Program-made: the position numbers and the translations under genes | Source of the DNA: Branchiostoma floridae | Lineage: Eukaryota > Chordata > Leptocardii > Amphioxiformes > Branchiostomatidae | Direction: 5' to 3' | Length of the DNA stretch: 64,000 nt | Assembly (NCBI RefSeq): GCF_000003815.2 | Contig: NC_049987.1 | Coordinates: 11,018,714-11,082,713, forward strand | In this document: positions 25,741 through 39,284 of the stretch, piece after piece | Layout: each line of letters begins with the position of its first letter | How positions within the stretch are numbered: position 1 is the first letter of the stretch | The notes under the pieces: generated by a model | Seen by the model: the letters and a program-made list of their open reading frames with translations, nothing else | Database searches by the model: none | What the model was told of the DNA's origin: nothing

Positions 25741-25930
25741 TCAGAATGAGATCGGCTTTATAATTGAGATAGATATATATTTACTTGATGGTGTGCAGAT
25801 CCACACTTTTAAATTGTAAAGTTTAGTGGAAATTGTGATAAGTATATTTAGATTAATGCACTTAGGCAGGACATTCCATTGTTTTAGTCCAAAGCGCCAG
25901 CCTCTCCTGTACAATGTACGAGGCAATTTA
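25741..25930 (-). pseudogene. Possible degraded end of a LINE reading frame
   Basis: The minus-strand translation contains LPRTLYRRGWRFGLKQWNVL followed by a P. It resembles the W-N-x-L-P signature seen near the end of many non-LTR retrotransposon polyproteins. The neighbouring frame upstream is interrupted by stops. The fragment is short and the assignment uncertain. Confidence 0.25.
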
Positions 25931-26074
25931 GTCCTCGGACTATAATCTTGTACATGACTTTGTGTGTTTATATAAATCTCTCTCTCATTCTAACCACGCT
26001 CTACAAAGAATATCTTTGTGCGGGCAAATCTGAACACAAGATTTAAAAAAATTCCCAAAGAAAGGAACTTTACT

Positions 26075-26442
26075 TTAACCCTATTCAATGGGCTGTATAG
26101 ACTATCTTTCATAATTAGATATGCATAAATTATGTTAATTTGATGACGTCAAGGGTTAAAATCCAAAATAGCGGACCTTATCAAGAAATCGAGCATAACT
26201 AGCTCATTATCCCTTAGAAATTGTAACTACGCCATCTTACATCAAAATAGAGCAAAATTACGCATCATAATAGCGCCGAATTTTCTTAAAATCTTTAGAT
26301 ACTATCTCTACATCATTCTCTGAAACATTTGTGGCCATATGATAAGTCGTTTACAATTAAAGTAGTTATAAGGGATGGGCCTCAAAAGCACCCCCTCCCC
26401 TTCCAGGATTTTTAAAAAAAAAGCCCGGTCTGAATAGGGTTA
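26075..26442. mobile_element. TTAA-type non-autonomous element, family 3, short copy
   Basis: Starts TTAACCCTATTCAATGGG and ends CCCGGTCTGAATAGGGTTAA, so both sides read TTAA. Internally it shares the ATGCATAAATTATG...TTGATGACGTCA and GCCTCAAAAGCACCCCC blocks of the 17356-18153 copy but is less than half its length. One TGACGTCA is at 26144-26151. Confidence 0.8.
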
Positions 26443-27621
26443 AAGCATACATACTATTTTGTCCATGTAAACCAATTTCCTGTCGACCTACATCAAATAA
26501 TGAGAGCTCTCCTGGCATGTATGAAGAATGTTCAGCAACTTTGTTGACACATTTTCCAGGCAATAAACGTCAGCCGTGTCGAAGAGACATAATGGTCTGA
26601 TTGATACATCGCACTGTTATAGTTATGAAGTCACTGACCTCAAATTTTAAGTGTACACATAACATTCTGTGGTTCTGCTTGATATGGCTTCCCCGTCTGT
26701 GAAGTAGGAAGGTTAATGACAAATGACCAGTGGGTCCCGGCGGGCTGCCCAGGTTGTTTGGGGGTAATTACGAAGCATCTCTAACATTCAATCTCGCCAT
26801 TATGGCGCCTCCGGTAAGCTTCTTGTATAGCCCGGTTAGAGGAAGCAACGTCTCCAGGAATTTGTACTGCAGGGAGTGAATAATGTCCTGGAAAATGCAG
26901 TGTACGTCATGATTAAAGCAAATCGTGCTATGGAATTAGATTCCCTGTTTAGCTATTGTAAAATGTATTACTTGCCATGGTTTGGTCGGAGACACATCAT
27001 TCACGCCTTCAATGTTACGCATGCGAGGCCTTGTTTTATGAGCCTGCTGTGGTGCGCTACAATAATACAAAATGTTACTGTATCACGGCAGCAAAGCACA
27101 CACTCATAAACTACTGGTGTGCATTGGTACGATGAGTATTGGATCCTATATATCCTCATTACTATTGAGGACATAAAGCTTGGAGCTTACCTTGAATGAC
27201 CTTCAAACAAATATAGCAACTTCTTGGATGGAGGTCATAGCTGGCAAAACCTTTCTGACGTTATCGGAAACGCACTTCTTCAGATAAGCAAAAACGGATT
27301 ACGGTCTAAAGTGCTTTACAAAAAATTGAATACACCCACTTGCTCTTTTCTGGAAAATATTGGTACACGAATGCGTGTTTTTTTTTTACTATCATGACGG
27401 TTCAATGAACGAGATTTGTCAGTTGTTGATAAAGTCACTTCTATAAAATGTTGGAAAATACTTTTGGACGTACCTAAAGTATAACACATATAGCCGTAGT
27501 AGATATACGTGTTAACATATCAATCATTATGTTTCAACTATCTTCAACGTTACTGTAGATTTTGTGGTATTGTTTTTAGAATTTATATGCTGAACAATCA
27601 AAGGCGATGCAACGAGATACG
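26443..27621. other. Unassigned intergenic DNA
   Basis: No recognisable gene, RNA or element ends. The 26876-27109 open frame has no family resemblance. Confidence 0.4.
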
Positions 27622-27630
27622 GGACTTTGA

Positions 27631-28039
27631 TAGCCTGGTTACCAAACCCCAGCCCGATCTCAAGTATCTATCGTGCAAGGGTCTGGCCGGATGGGATAGG
27701 CCGGGTTCTCAATTTTGCCCCTTATAGTGGGCAAAAAACCCCACCCATAAAACAGCAGCAGGATCAACAGGAGGTAATTACACCCCTACCATGATTGGTT
27801 AAAGACCCCCAACTGTATTTTTTTAATCCATAACAGTGGCCACCAAGTACCTGATTCGCTACTGTGATAGCCTGCTGACCAACTGTGGTGTGTTGTAGCT
27901 GGCTACCTGTGGTGTGAGTGGTCATAAATCCTAGGTTCTCCTCCCTCTGATCAAGGGCCTTCGAGAACATTTCTACAGCCATCCTGCCAGACCCCAACCC
28001 AAAAGATATTTTTGAGGTTGGGGTATGGTATCCAGGCTA
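27631..28039. mobile_element. Non-autonomous DNA transposon with perfect 9-bp target duplication
   Basis: About 409 bp. The left end TAGCCTGGTTACCAAACCCC mirrors the right end GGTTGGGGTATGGTATCCAG plus GCTA. It is flanked on both sides by GGACTTTGA (27622-27630 and 28040-28048). A 9-bp duplication fits the 8-11 bp range of Mutator-like elements, but the superfamily is inferred from that length only. No transposase frame is present. Confidence 0.8.
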
Positions 28040-28158
28040 GGACTTTGAGTGAAGCCACAAAAAGCTATAGCCGAGAGAAACGGCATTCAGTCTTAGCGTT
28101 TCAGCAGTCGCCACACTGTTACTTTCTAATCTTACCACTAGATCTATTCTGGGTGAGT

Positions 28159-28377
28159 TCCAGAAAATATGGATCACTAGGTATGACTGGAAACTAGGTC
28201 ACATAAGAGTTGGTAAAAGCCGTTGCAATTTCCGGGAAATATGTATCACTAGGTATGACTGAAAACTAGGTCACACAAGAGTTGGTAAAATCCGTTGCAA
28301 TTTCCGGGAAATATGTATCACTAGGTATGACTGAAAACTAGGTCACATAAGAGTTGGTAAAAGCCGTTGCAATTTCC
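28159..28377. repeat. Minisatellite, three 72-bp units
   Basis: Three head-to-tail units with CACTAGGTATGACTG recurring at about 28175, 28247 and 28319. The second and third units differ at very few positions, suggesting recent expansion. Non-coding. Confidence 0.9.
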
Positions 28378-29166
28378 AAACTTTAGAAAGCTTTTAAGTG
28401 GTGACGCTCAAAGGCCTTACGCCATTAAGGTGTAGAATCCTATTATCTGCTGCTGCCCTGAAAGGTAATTGATCCAACTTTTGTCAGCCAAGAAGCGTTA
28501 ATTCATAGAAGAGCGTTATTCATAGGAGAGGCAAAGAAACTTTCAATTAACTTTAATGCAACGCAGATTTATGCATGGTATTATACGTTTGTAAAGACGT
28601 GTGTCTTTTATCATTTAAAAATCTCAGGAACAAAGCACGGGATGCATTACACATTAATTCTCTTTAAACAGAGTCGTTGCCTGATCTAAAGATGACCTAG
28701 TGGACTACAGAAGATGCAAACAGACATGTCGAGATTCGCATGGTGCTGGCATTTTCTTAAGCATTACCTTGAGCTACTCATCATTTCCAAGTTGGAAAAA
28801 TAAGCCCTAGCGAGGAAGTAACATTTAAAGTCTATCAGACAATGAGATTTGCGTCTATGATCTACAGCCGTTACGTTCGTTAACTGACTCGGACCATCTT
28901 CAGAATGTCGGTCAGGAAATGGAGTATCGACCGGAACATTTTCCGAAAAATCCAAATCCCGTTAAGCCGGTTGTCATGGTAACAAATGTGTGAAACGTCA
29001 ATTGTATTAAGGTGGCGCCAATGATATCAAAAGAGTTTGTCTCGTGCCTAGAAGGAAGTGAAGAAGCTCCAAACAATGACTCAGAGTAGGAGAAATTATT
29101 CTTCGATGGGAGTGATGTATTTCAGACCTTTAGGATAAATAAGAGAAAGGATAAGAAGTTGCAAAA
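28378..29166. other. Unassigned intergenic DNA
   Basis: AT-rich, with nothing recognised on either strand. Confidence 0.4.
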
Positions 29167-29379
29167 TACTGTTAATGCAGAAACTTTAGAAGTTGTTTAA
29201 TTTTCGCGGTTTTCGCGGTGGCCACTTCACCACGAACTTAAAACCACCGCAAACATTTTTCCATGGCAGTAAGAGACTACAATGCAGGGTGCTGCCACGA
29301 ACTTAAAACCACCGCGACAAAATCCTTTTCCCGCTACCGCGAAATTAAATCCTCGCGAACTTAGAATACATTAACAGTA
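29167..29379. mobile_element. MITE, family 2 (TACTGTAAATG ends), intergenic copy
   Basis: Starts TACTGTTAATGCAGAAAC and ends ACATTAACAGTA as an inverted match. The internal TTTTCGCGGTGGCC, GGCAGTAAGAGACTACA and AAACCACCGCG blocks are shared with the copy inside gene A at 11222-11390. Confidence 0.8.
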
Positions 29380-32300
29380 TGTGATCTGGTATGAAAAAAG
29401 ATATAAGAGTTAAACATCATGTGGTGTTTTCCTTTTCAAATTCATTCTTCCCAAGTACTTTCCAAATTCATAGTTCCCTACTCAAATTTAGTCGTAATGA
29501 TTGTTTTCGACACCTTTGCTAATATTTCTCCTCACTTACCAGACGGAGTGACGAAAGGAGGACAAAGTTTTATGCACTTTGTGCGGCAAATTGCCTGGCT
29601 CACTTCACTTAATAGTAAATGAAGCTAAAGAGGAAGCAGGGGGCGAAGATGCTACTGAATGGGCCATTGAGTGCTTTGCCGATACGCAAGCACTTCTGGA
29701 TAAGCAGTAGACGTGAAGGCAGGTAGTGTATCACTTATGAAGGCACAACACCGTAAAAAATTATCGACAGTCAGTGTCAAAACGAGAACAGAATGCACAT
29801 ATATTTTATACAATGATGATTCCAGCTTGTACGTCAGTGAAAAGAAGTGTGTTTTTTTGTCACTCATGGGCTACTCATAAGATCATCAAAATGTTATGCA
29901 TATCCCACGTACCAGTGGGCACTGTAGGCAGATTCCTACTCGCAAAACACACCCTGAATTTCCTCCTTGTGTAGATAAGTCCAGCTAATATTTCCTTTTG
30001 AGTGGCTTGCGTGTAAGGTGCTGTTTTGCCACCTCTATAATTGCAGTATTTCAAGCTTCATGATACCCCTTGGAGTTCTGCTCTTCTTGTGCCACAACAA
30101 ACACACGTACTGATGGGATTCATTTAACTGTGCCCTTGGGTTTAAGGCTTTACCTGATATGTGGCAAGTACTCACTATGGTAATATTATTTGATCTGATA
30201 TCACAAATGAGATGTTCAATATTCAAGGCAACGTTGATGTTCAAAGCGCAGTCGGATGAAACAACTCTCACAACAACATGCGCTAACAATCTTAAAAGAG
30301 TCACGGCAATCCAAAAAAAATAACTATAGAGCAGGCTTGAATATACCGTTATCGACCTGATGATATTCAAAACTGATCTCTAGATATGCTCGGGCTCACC
30401 TTAAGGTAAAATGTTCCTATATTTTCACACAGGATGAGCCGGTGGATACAACAAGCAATGTCTTCAGTCACAGAGGAATTCGGTTGTAACCAGGAGTAAC
30501 TCTAGATAAATGACCGTCTGTTTCAAATCAATAAATCACGATCACATCAGCTCATCGTATGCTTCTCCTACCAAGGTCATAGCGTGCGCTCAGGTTAGGA
30601 AGAAGAAAGGTTCAACATTAACATCTTAATTGCTAAATCTCCCTGTGTCCAGGACCGGTGATTCATCACCGGATGTCGAAGCCCAAGTTTAGCACAAGAT
30701 GTCGGCAAGATGGTGGCAAGAACGCTGCTATCGGGAACGCCATTGTCGTCAAACTTATTGATTTTTCTGGGGTGTGGATACACTTCTGCAAAGTTAGAGG
30801 GCTGATGTTTTATTCATCAAGATGAATTATTTGTAAGCCATGTACTCATGAACAAGGACAAGTATTTCTAAGAATGACTATTCAGCGAGGTCTTGCTGGA
30901 TTAATTTTTACCATGTATGGTTTGGTTTGTTTATGCACCTTTTGCAGTTTAGCGTGCACAGTATACGTAATATATGTCTTAAATATTGTTTACTAGCGTT
31001 CATCATTGAAGTCGATTATTAGTCAACAAGGGAATTTTATCTGAATGTATCCGTTTTCTGCTGTACATAATTATCACCCGTTTCACGACCTTTGGTGCTT
31101 TCCCTTTTGAAAGGACAGCGCTTCCTGTAAGAGATTGGTTTGGGTTTTGAGTTACGCCATGGTCTACGACAGCTGGTACTATGTCATCCTTCAATGTCTA
31201 CTATTTGTGAAACCGTATATACCATCACACTTAAGCCTACTGCATCATAGAATATATCAACCAATAGATCGGGAGTAAATGCAATCCTTCGTGGCTATAA
31301 ATCCTGCATGTAAAGCTAGATAAGACTAATATTTCTTGTCGCAATCTCTCAAAGGGACACCGGCTGACATAGAAATGTACAATCATTTAATGAGAAAAGC
31401 TTACGTGGATTCCGTGGGGAAATTCTTAATCAACGAAAGGGCTTAAATAGCGTTTAGAAATATACTAAATTTTACTTTAGAAATCACTAATACGCATTAC
31501 CAGATAAACCGAGTGGCACTGTGTCAGCTTTGATAAAATGACGTACAATTCAAAAATTCCAATATAATAGGAGAAGACTGTTGTCATTTTTACTGTTGCA
31601 AGGTGTAAATTCAGTGACTTAGTGCGATATCTGTATTGCCTTCGATTATTTCTTAGTCCAAGTGGCTTATTCATCATTTTAGGAAGACACCAATTAGAAC
31701 ATGCCATTCGACGTCATTAACTAATTGCTTCTTTAGATATTGAAAAGTCTGTCCAAATAGGTTGCCATATTATGCCAAGAACCCACATACGCACGTACAT
31801 GTATAAGCTTAGCGATACCTTTACCTGTACAGACTGATGTCTAAACATTAATGGATGGTTTATACAAACTGATATTGTGGATCTGCTTTCATCTAACATG
31901 CACAGGACATTATCAAAGTCACTACATCCAACGTTTTGATTTCACGTGAAGGTGGGTGTATGATATGATATTCCTACTGAAAAAAAACACGGTTCATATT
32001 GTTATTGCATAGACGTATAGCCAAAAATTCACACCAGTTTGTCGGATTTTACATATATTATGTGGTATCGATAAAAACGATATAACAAAAGAAAGCCCAT
32101 AATTGTTGAATAGCGTTGAAATATTGATGTCTTATGTAGTGCGCAGATATAGTCAATGCCAAAGAAGATTACCTCCCAAAGTTCCCTTCCCTGTCCATGA
32201 TACTCGCTGTCATAAAAATAGCGTGCTTAACTGACCTTCTATCACCCCAACCGCGAACTGCGCCACAACGTCTGCTGAATTACCTTTCTTAGTGAGAGAA

Positions 32301-35300
32301 TTATTCAGCCGGATGGCAACGTACGCCCGTCGCTTGGAAACTGGATCACCCTAGCTCGCAGCAAGGCATTACCTCGTTCCCACGGGTCCCATAAAGCCGC
32401 ACGAAGGCCAGGGATGCGCTCACTCGTGGGCTCGTGAGTGCAGTTTGTCCTGGCTCTGCCGTAAAGGAGATTCTTCTGCCCCAATGATGGCAATCCAAGC
32501 GATCCCAATGTCAGTTCAGCCGCAATGCTTCAGTAGATGTCAGATCGTATCCGCCGTCCTCAGAGCAAGTCACGTTTGGTATATTCACCATAGATAATGC
32601 GTGCTTGTCCTGCCGTGTTCAGGCAAAACCATTTCTTTATCATGCCATCGATATCAATTGAATTTTTTTTCGGGAACAGAACATAGAATATTAAGTTTAA
32701 AATTGCGTGCAATAAATTTGAATCACTCCATGAAGCTATATGAGAAATTGCACATGTACGTAGTATTCATGACGACATTGTGACCACAGGTCATTGTCAG
32801 AGAAAATTGAGCTATGCCACTGCAGCTTTGTCATCATTAAACCGCTTACGACCTTGGCTCACACCGTATAGTTAATATCAATTTTTAGCATGACAAGTCA
32901 TTCTGTTGCTTTATTGCAACGACTGCATGCATCATAAATGTCTGTAAGCCGACAATATGTCAATATGAATCATTATCTACACAATTTATAAAGAGATATA
33001 ACGTTATTACATTAATCTAGGTTATCGTTGTAATGGTGATGAATGAACTGTAAGGATTCAGATTCGTAAATGTGGTGTGTGTGTGTTTTGTTACTGCAAC
33101 ACAATCATGCCGAAAACATAAGGTGCATTTCACTTTTTCCTCTATTGGCCATTGCACACTATACATGTATATCAAACGTTGGAAGGAAAAATCATCATTG
33201 CATCCTTCAGCACATGAGTACCAAAGCTTTCCAAATTTTGTCGACATAGCCTTACCGCTACACTCATTCTTTCAAAAGAAAAATAGCCGCAAACTTTCAA
33301 ACCGGATGCCTGGGGTTTTAGGAAAACAAGCCCGGGAGATTGGATTGGCGCCAACAAGCCTGTTGTTTTTCTACGAAATATACGTGTACGTCAGAGCCAA
33401 AATATGAACGTTCCGGAGGGGACTTCCTCTGTGTGTTTGGCGTCGTCATGTCTTGACAACTAACTCATACTTTCTCTTGTCTTACGGGCTTGTCTCAGGG
33501 AAAAAGTATCTGAGTGACAGTCTGACAGAGGTCATGTTGATGATATATGAGTTTTCAACTGGGCCTTTTTAAAAGTTGCGAAAACTGGAAATCCATCATT
33601 TGAAACTTTACTCCAATCACATTTCCCTCGTCTTGTAGTGATATAGCAAACACAGAGCATTGTACCTCTCAAAATCTTTTCTTTATACTATTCTGAAAAC
33701 TGAATATATAATATATATGTTTTGCATTTTATGACCCAATTGTGTAAACATGATTATAGCAAAACTAAGGAAGACAAGACAAAAGGGACAGAAGAAAGCT
33801 GTGAACACAAACAAGCTTGCATGAAGAATGGTTTCATGCTCGAAAAGGTTGTCTTCCTCCGAGTGATATTACCGTTGATTAATGTTTTGATCTTGTTATG
33901 ATCGGGATCTTGGCGTTTGGTATTTCTTGAGAACACTGTGGGTTTCACCACAGGGAGGCATTTTATCATCCCGTTATCCTTTTTTTCATAACCTTGACAT
34001 TTATCGAGATTTTGACTTTTAAATGTTTTCAATTTTCATATCAAAGCAACGCTTACAAGGCCCCTATGGTTCCATTACTTTGTGGAGAAGGAAATAGATG
34101 CCATGTTATCTTATTATTGTCATAAATCGTATCGACAGTCGACGGGTACAGTGTGATCGATGGTGTATCTCTGTAAGTACCCATCCTGCGTCATCAGCTG
34201 ATACCTCGTTATGCCTGCAGCGCTTTGTGCTCCTGTTGTGCACGGAGATTTAAAAGAGCTGACAAGGAATATATCACCCATCCTCTCCAAGATAATTGTA
34301 GCAATGGGCTGATGGAGAAGCATTTTGATCGTCAGTTTTTACGTGTCGTGAATGCTCAACGATCCGGATTTGACCAGTTTGATGCAGAAATATATTGCCA
34401 GCTCCATAAAGGGCTTTAGGACTATCTTCTTCTGTCCAAGGCTAAGCCCACTGAGGAAGGTTTTAGTCAACAGATTGATAGTATGGAACTCTTCCAAACG
34501 CTTAATGCTTGTGCATTGTCTGCAAATGTAAAGGAATCCATGTTTTGGCACTGTATTCCATTCATCTTCCAAAGACTATAGAATTTAAACACACGACAGA
34601 CAAATCTAGCATGATATATGTATTGTATAACATAAGCATACTTGCAACGGTTTGGGACCCAGTTTGAGTATGAACCAATATATGAATATCCAGCTCACTG
34701 TCCTCCTTATTTGCTCCACAAAAGTTCAGACTTCTTGGAGCCATTATCAGCATGATGCCGTATATCCACGAGTTCAGTAACTTAATCTTGATAAATCTCT
34801 GATAGAAATGTGAGGCACTCTATCAAGCTGTCGAAAGCATTTGTAATTAACCGAACTTTTGTCAGCCCACCGATGTTACGATGCCCTCGTTTTCTGGCTT
34901 GCTAGATTGATTTATCTTAGCTTAGATCTAAATTAGATTACCAAATCCACCATCATCATAAGTTTGATGAAATTTTATGCAAAGAGAAACATGAAAGTAC
35001 GGTAACACAAGGTAGCAATATGATTGCTGCTTCATCTCATTAAAGCCTTTGCAGTAAAAGCTCGTGGTTATTGCTTATCTTTTCAGCCATATGGTCTTCC
35101 GACGACTTCCATCTTTTAAAAACCTGTTTGTAGTAGAGCTAATTTCCTGAGACCTGTAGACGACTAACATGTAAGCACAACGGAAGTATTAGAATATTCA
35201 AGTTGTGAAAGATAATTACGGAGAACAAATTTATCGATCTGTACATTTGGTCCCTCTGCCTTGCTTAAACATTGACGTAATATGTAGAAATGGCAGAAAT

Positions 35301-36550
35301 ATATCAGTCCGTCTACAACCTTTATGCTAGCTTTTTTTTCATTTAGCTTTATCTTGATTTATAATTGATAGTAAATTTACAACTTTCTTTGCTTCGTTGT
35401 TTAAGATAGTAATTTTATTCATAATTGTGCATTGTGTAGTATTATCAACTTTCTTATCATCACTACCATTCAAAAATCTGTTATAATTGTATTCTCATTC
35501 ATTTGGTTATAGCCATCTGCTAATGAAGAATTTGCTACCTGAATATTCTACACAAGACAAACTATTCATTGATTCGGATAGAAAAGCTCGTCAAATCATC
35601 CGCTACGTCTGCGTGACATTGGGGCACCACAGTCACAGCAAACTTAATCTGGACAAGCCGCCTCGTATATCACCGGTGTGCCGTGACATTATCTTCCACT
35701 GATTTTGTCACCCCAATTTGTAAACGTGCCCTGCAAGTTACGTGTGAAGTATTAGCAAAGACGGGTCCATGGATAATCGGCTAAAGTCACTCACTCACAT
35801 GGGCTTAGAATGAACTAAGGAAAACTAAAAATCCGTCATACTCCCTTTCCACTAAGTCGGCGTACTCGCCGCGCTCTTCGACGACCTAAAATCTGACAGA
35901 TTGTTCAATGAATTGTATAGAAAAGACGAAGCAATTTGCGCCTCGTGTGTATAGTTGTCTTTTCAGTCACACTTTTATATTTTGCATGACATACCCAAAA
36001 TGAGATTACACACATCCGATTTTGGTTGCAGTTGGAACGAAGCGCCATCTATAGATCTAGTGGAAAGGGGGCTCACTTATGGTTACCCCAACAAACACTG
36101 GTATAAAATGATAAAATGGTTACCTTGTGCTGTGTTGGGAAGTATGGGTTCTTCTTAAGTTATATATATGTAATTATACCCATAGGGACAGATCTGCCAG
36201 AATTTAGCATTATTGCTTTTGTCATCATCTGCCCTAGGCTTAAGCAAATTACGTTTAGCTAGGTGACCTTTCGCGATGATATTTAGGGATTCTTTTACAT
36301 TAACATTAATGGCAAAGGGCTTAGAGACTGAGTCTGGACATGTTATTGATGTTAGTGGCCTCGAGAAAAAACAGTCTGTGGGATTTGTACTATCATAACT
36401 GTGCATTGATCCGTTATTTTGTTTATCCGTTGTTATTAGACTCTCTTTCATACAGAACAAGCCTCATCACACTGTGCCCTTAGGTGGGGGACGAAGTGCG
36501 TCACTGTGAACAATATGTAGTCCTGTAACAACTAGAGTTCGGCGACCTCA
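29380..36550. other. Gene-poor intergenic stretch
   Basis: About 7 kb in which I could not support any gene, RNA or complete element. Open frames at 30035-30370, 32305-32508 and 34120-34323 (minus) and 33072-33407 (plus) show no known motif or consistent splice pattern. The segment 30690-30830 has a weakly similar partner at 48250-48385. Confidence 0.4.
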
Positions 36551-37696
36551 TACCTCCATGAAAATTTAAAGCTTTCGTAAATTTCATGCAATTGACTAAG
36601 ACATTAACATAATGTATGCATGGTGTTGTTAATCATTGACTAACGTTCACATGTCACAATTATAAAATTCCCATTATTAATCATAAAGAGGTTTTGCAAT
36701 TTTTACATAAATTATGCAAATAAGTTCCTCATTACCATATTTGGTATCTGCTTATATTCCACCTATCATAATTAACATGTGTTACATGTATTGAGGTCCA
36801 GTTATTGAAAACAATGGAACTGTACAATTTCCTCATTAATTATGCAAATTCAGTCATCATTTGCATAACATGTATATCATTATGAACATCTTTGCCTAAG
36901 CTACCTGCATGCCTAAAATGCAGGCAATCCGTCGTTCCTTTCTGCAGTTATCCTCTTTGGAGTGTCTTGACAAAAACGCCCCTGCAGTTCCACAATTGAA
37001 TGTTAGGAGACTGAAACTTGCCCCACTTTGTCATGACGCTAAAAGCTATCTACCACCCAAATGTCACGACCATATCACGTACGGGACAAGAGATACATTG
37101 AAAAAACTGCTATGATAGAATATTCTCATTAATTATGCAAATGTGCTCCTATTTTGCATAATTAGTATTTTATCTTGTACAACATTGTCTAAGGTACCTA
37201 CATACCGAAAATCATGAAAATCCGTTATTCCCTTCTTGAGTTATCCTCGTCAGAAGTTTTTGACAAAAATGCCCCTGCTATCCCAAAACTAGACGCTAGG
37301 GGGCCCAAACTTATGTCATTTTTTCCTGACCACAAGAGCTATCTAATACTTAAAAATCTTGACCATAGCATGTTCAGAACACCGAGATAGCAAAACCGGA
37401 AGTTGCGCTGCAGTACCAAGGTCACACACCAGGGGGCCCAAAATTGACCTTGACCTTCGTCTTCCCAACCCCTACCCACATAGCAAAACCGGAAGTTGCG
37501 CTGCAGTACCAAGGTCACACACCAGGGGGCCCAAAATTGACCTTGACCTTCGTCTACCCAACCCCTGCCCACATACCAAATATCATCGTAGTCCATCAAG
37601 AGATTCTCAAGTTATGCTGACCACAATATGCGGACACACAGACACACACACACACAGACACACTCAAAACTATACCTCCATTTTTTCATGGAGGTA
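36551..37696. mobile_element. Non-autonomous element with TACCTCCATGAAAA ends
   Basis: The left end TACCTCCATGAAAA at 36551-36564 mirrors the right end TTTTTTCATGGAGGTA at 37681-37696. The right end is itself a short hairpin (TACCTCCA at 37673). Inside are repeated AATTATGCAAAT motifs, a 93-bp direct duplication and an AC-rich microsatellite. No transposase frame is seen. The open frames at 37339-37697 come from the internal duplication. Confidence 0.65.
37389..37574. repeat. Tandem direct duplication, two 93-bp units
   Basis: Units at 37389-37481 and 37482-37574 are almost identical, each starting AGCAAAACCGGAAGTTGCGC and containing CACACCAGGGGGCCCAAAAT. They are followed by a GACACACAC microsatellite at about 37634-37664. 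Confidence 0.92.
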
Positions 37697-39220
37697 ATAA
37701 ATAAGCTCATTTTCTTTGATGGTTCTACAAATATATAAAACAAGAATTTTTTTTAACTTTTATGCATTCACATTTGTACTTAATCTTAATCAATCGATTA
37801 ATTCATAGCGTAATCAATTGATCTAGTCAGTACTGAAAGAAAAATAGACATAGTGGTAATAAAGAGGAATATAGGAACTGTTATCAACACATCGTTCCCC
37901 CAAAGCATGTCCCCAATCATCCGAATAATTGGCATTCTGACCAACGTTGTCGCCTAGAAGTCTAGGACCCTATGTAGGGGCATAAAGGCCGATTTAACGT
38001 CACCAACTAAAAAAGAGAAAAACAAACAAACATTTATTCCCAATTTTAGCCGTTAATAACATATACAAACTGTTCATATTCACATGACGCATGTCTGGAT
38101 AGAAGTGCAACAGTATGACGGTATGGAAAATTAAATTTATGTTTACTGACTTATAATCAACATAGTCAACGGCAATATATTGAAATTAGACACCAACGAG
38201 AAGTCGTTAGCTAAGTTTCATTGTCTTAAACAGCTAATTAGAATTTCACGTCGGGCAACTATCATGTACAGCATGACTGAAAGAACATGTTAGTTGGGTA
38301 ATGGCATTCTTACAGTAATACCCCATTGTATAGACATGAAACATACCTGGAGAAAAATGAAACTGGAAAAAGTGAAAATAACAACAGACTCAATGGAATA
38401 TTGTTATCAATGATATATTTAATATTTCTTACCTATAATCTTACTACTAAGACTAATTCTATTGATTAGTCGCCATGTTTGATTTGCTCTGTTTGTCCAA
38501 GTATGTCAGACTTTTTGATATCCCCGTACGAGAGAGAAAGCTACAGCAATTTCAAATTTGTAATACTGTAAAATTTAGTGCTTAATCTATTTGCAAATGC
38601 AATATACCCGTTAACAAGCTTTAAATTTCTCGACGTTACATGCTGGTATTTACGCTCTAGTGCATAATGTGTCCTCATGTTCCAACAGTTCATATATTAC
38701 AAATAAATCATTATTTTATTTGAACTGTTATGTACCTGTGTGTCTAGAACATCGTGCAATATGCAATCTCGCATCAAATGCTTTATTAGCATTTAACTGT
38801 TGCTATAGTTCTGGAAAAGTGTCAGTCTAGGTGAAAGACCACCATTGTCATGCAGCTCGTGCCTTGTAGCTGTTTCGATTTCTTAAGCATATTCCTCAGA
38901 GGTATTGGAGTTTTTGTCTACTGAACCCTTTATAATACTTTCTTTGTCTTCAATATTGCTGTGATGCAATGCTTTGTAGCCCGTGAATCATGAAAGTTAT
39001 GATATTCCTACAAATACATTGAATAACCGCGCCGAACGCTCTTGTGAATACAGCAATAAATCATTCAAACATTCATGTTTTCCCGATGGTCATATCATTA
39101 AACAATACCTCCTATGTCTAGTTTATGTGTTATTGCAGCGATTGCTGTATCCTTGATGGTTGCTATTGGTATTAAAATCCGCATCTCCCCCAGGTGATTT
39201 CTTCATAAACCTACTGGTAA
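37697..39220. other. Intergenic DNA 3' of gene C
   Basis: AT-rich with no recognisable gene. It separates the 36551 element from the 3' end of gene C. Confidence 0.4.
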
Positions 39221-39226
39221 TTTATT
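39221..39226 (-). terminator. Candidate polyadenylation signal of gene C
   Basis: TTTATT on the plus strand is AATAAA on the minus strand, about 60 nt beyond the TAA stop of gene C. A short 3' UTR is implied. Confidence 0.55.
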
Positions 39227-39284
39227 GCCTGATCGTTCTTAATTGTTACTGCTGTACATCTTGCGTTTATATGGTCTGAGCTCA

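Noticed and set aside
32305-32508. GC-richer minus-strand frame of 67 codons
   Set aside because: No recognisable motif, no acceptor or donor fitting the frame; insufficient to report as a gene.
37339-37697. Frames with internally repeated peptides
   Set aside because: They are the two 93-bp tandem units and an AC repeat inside a mobile element.
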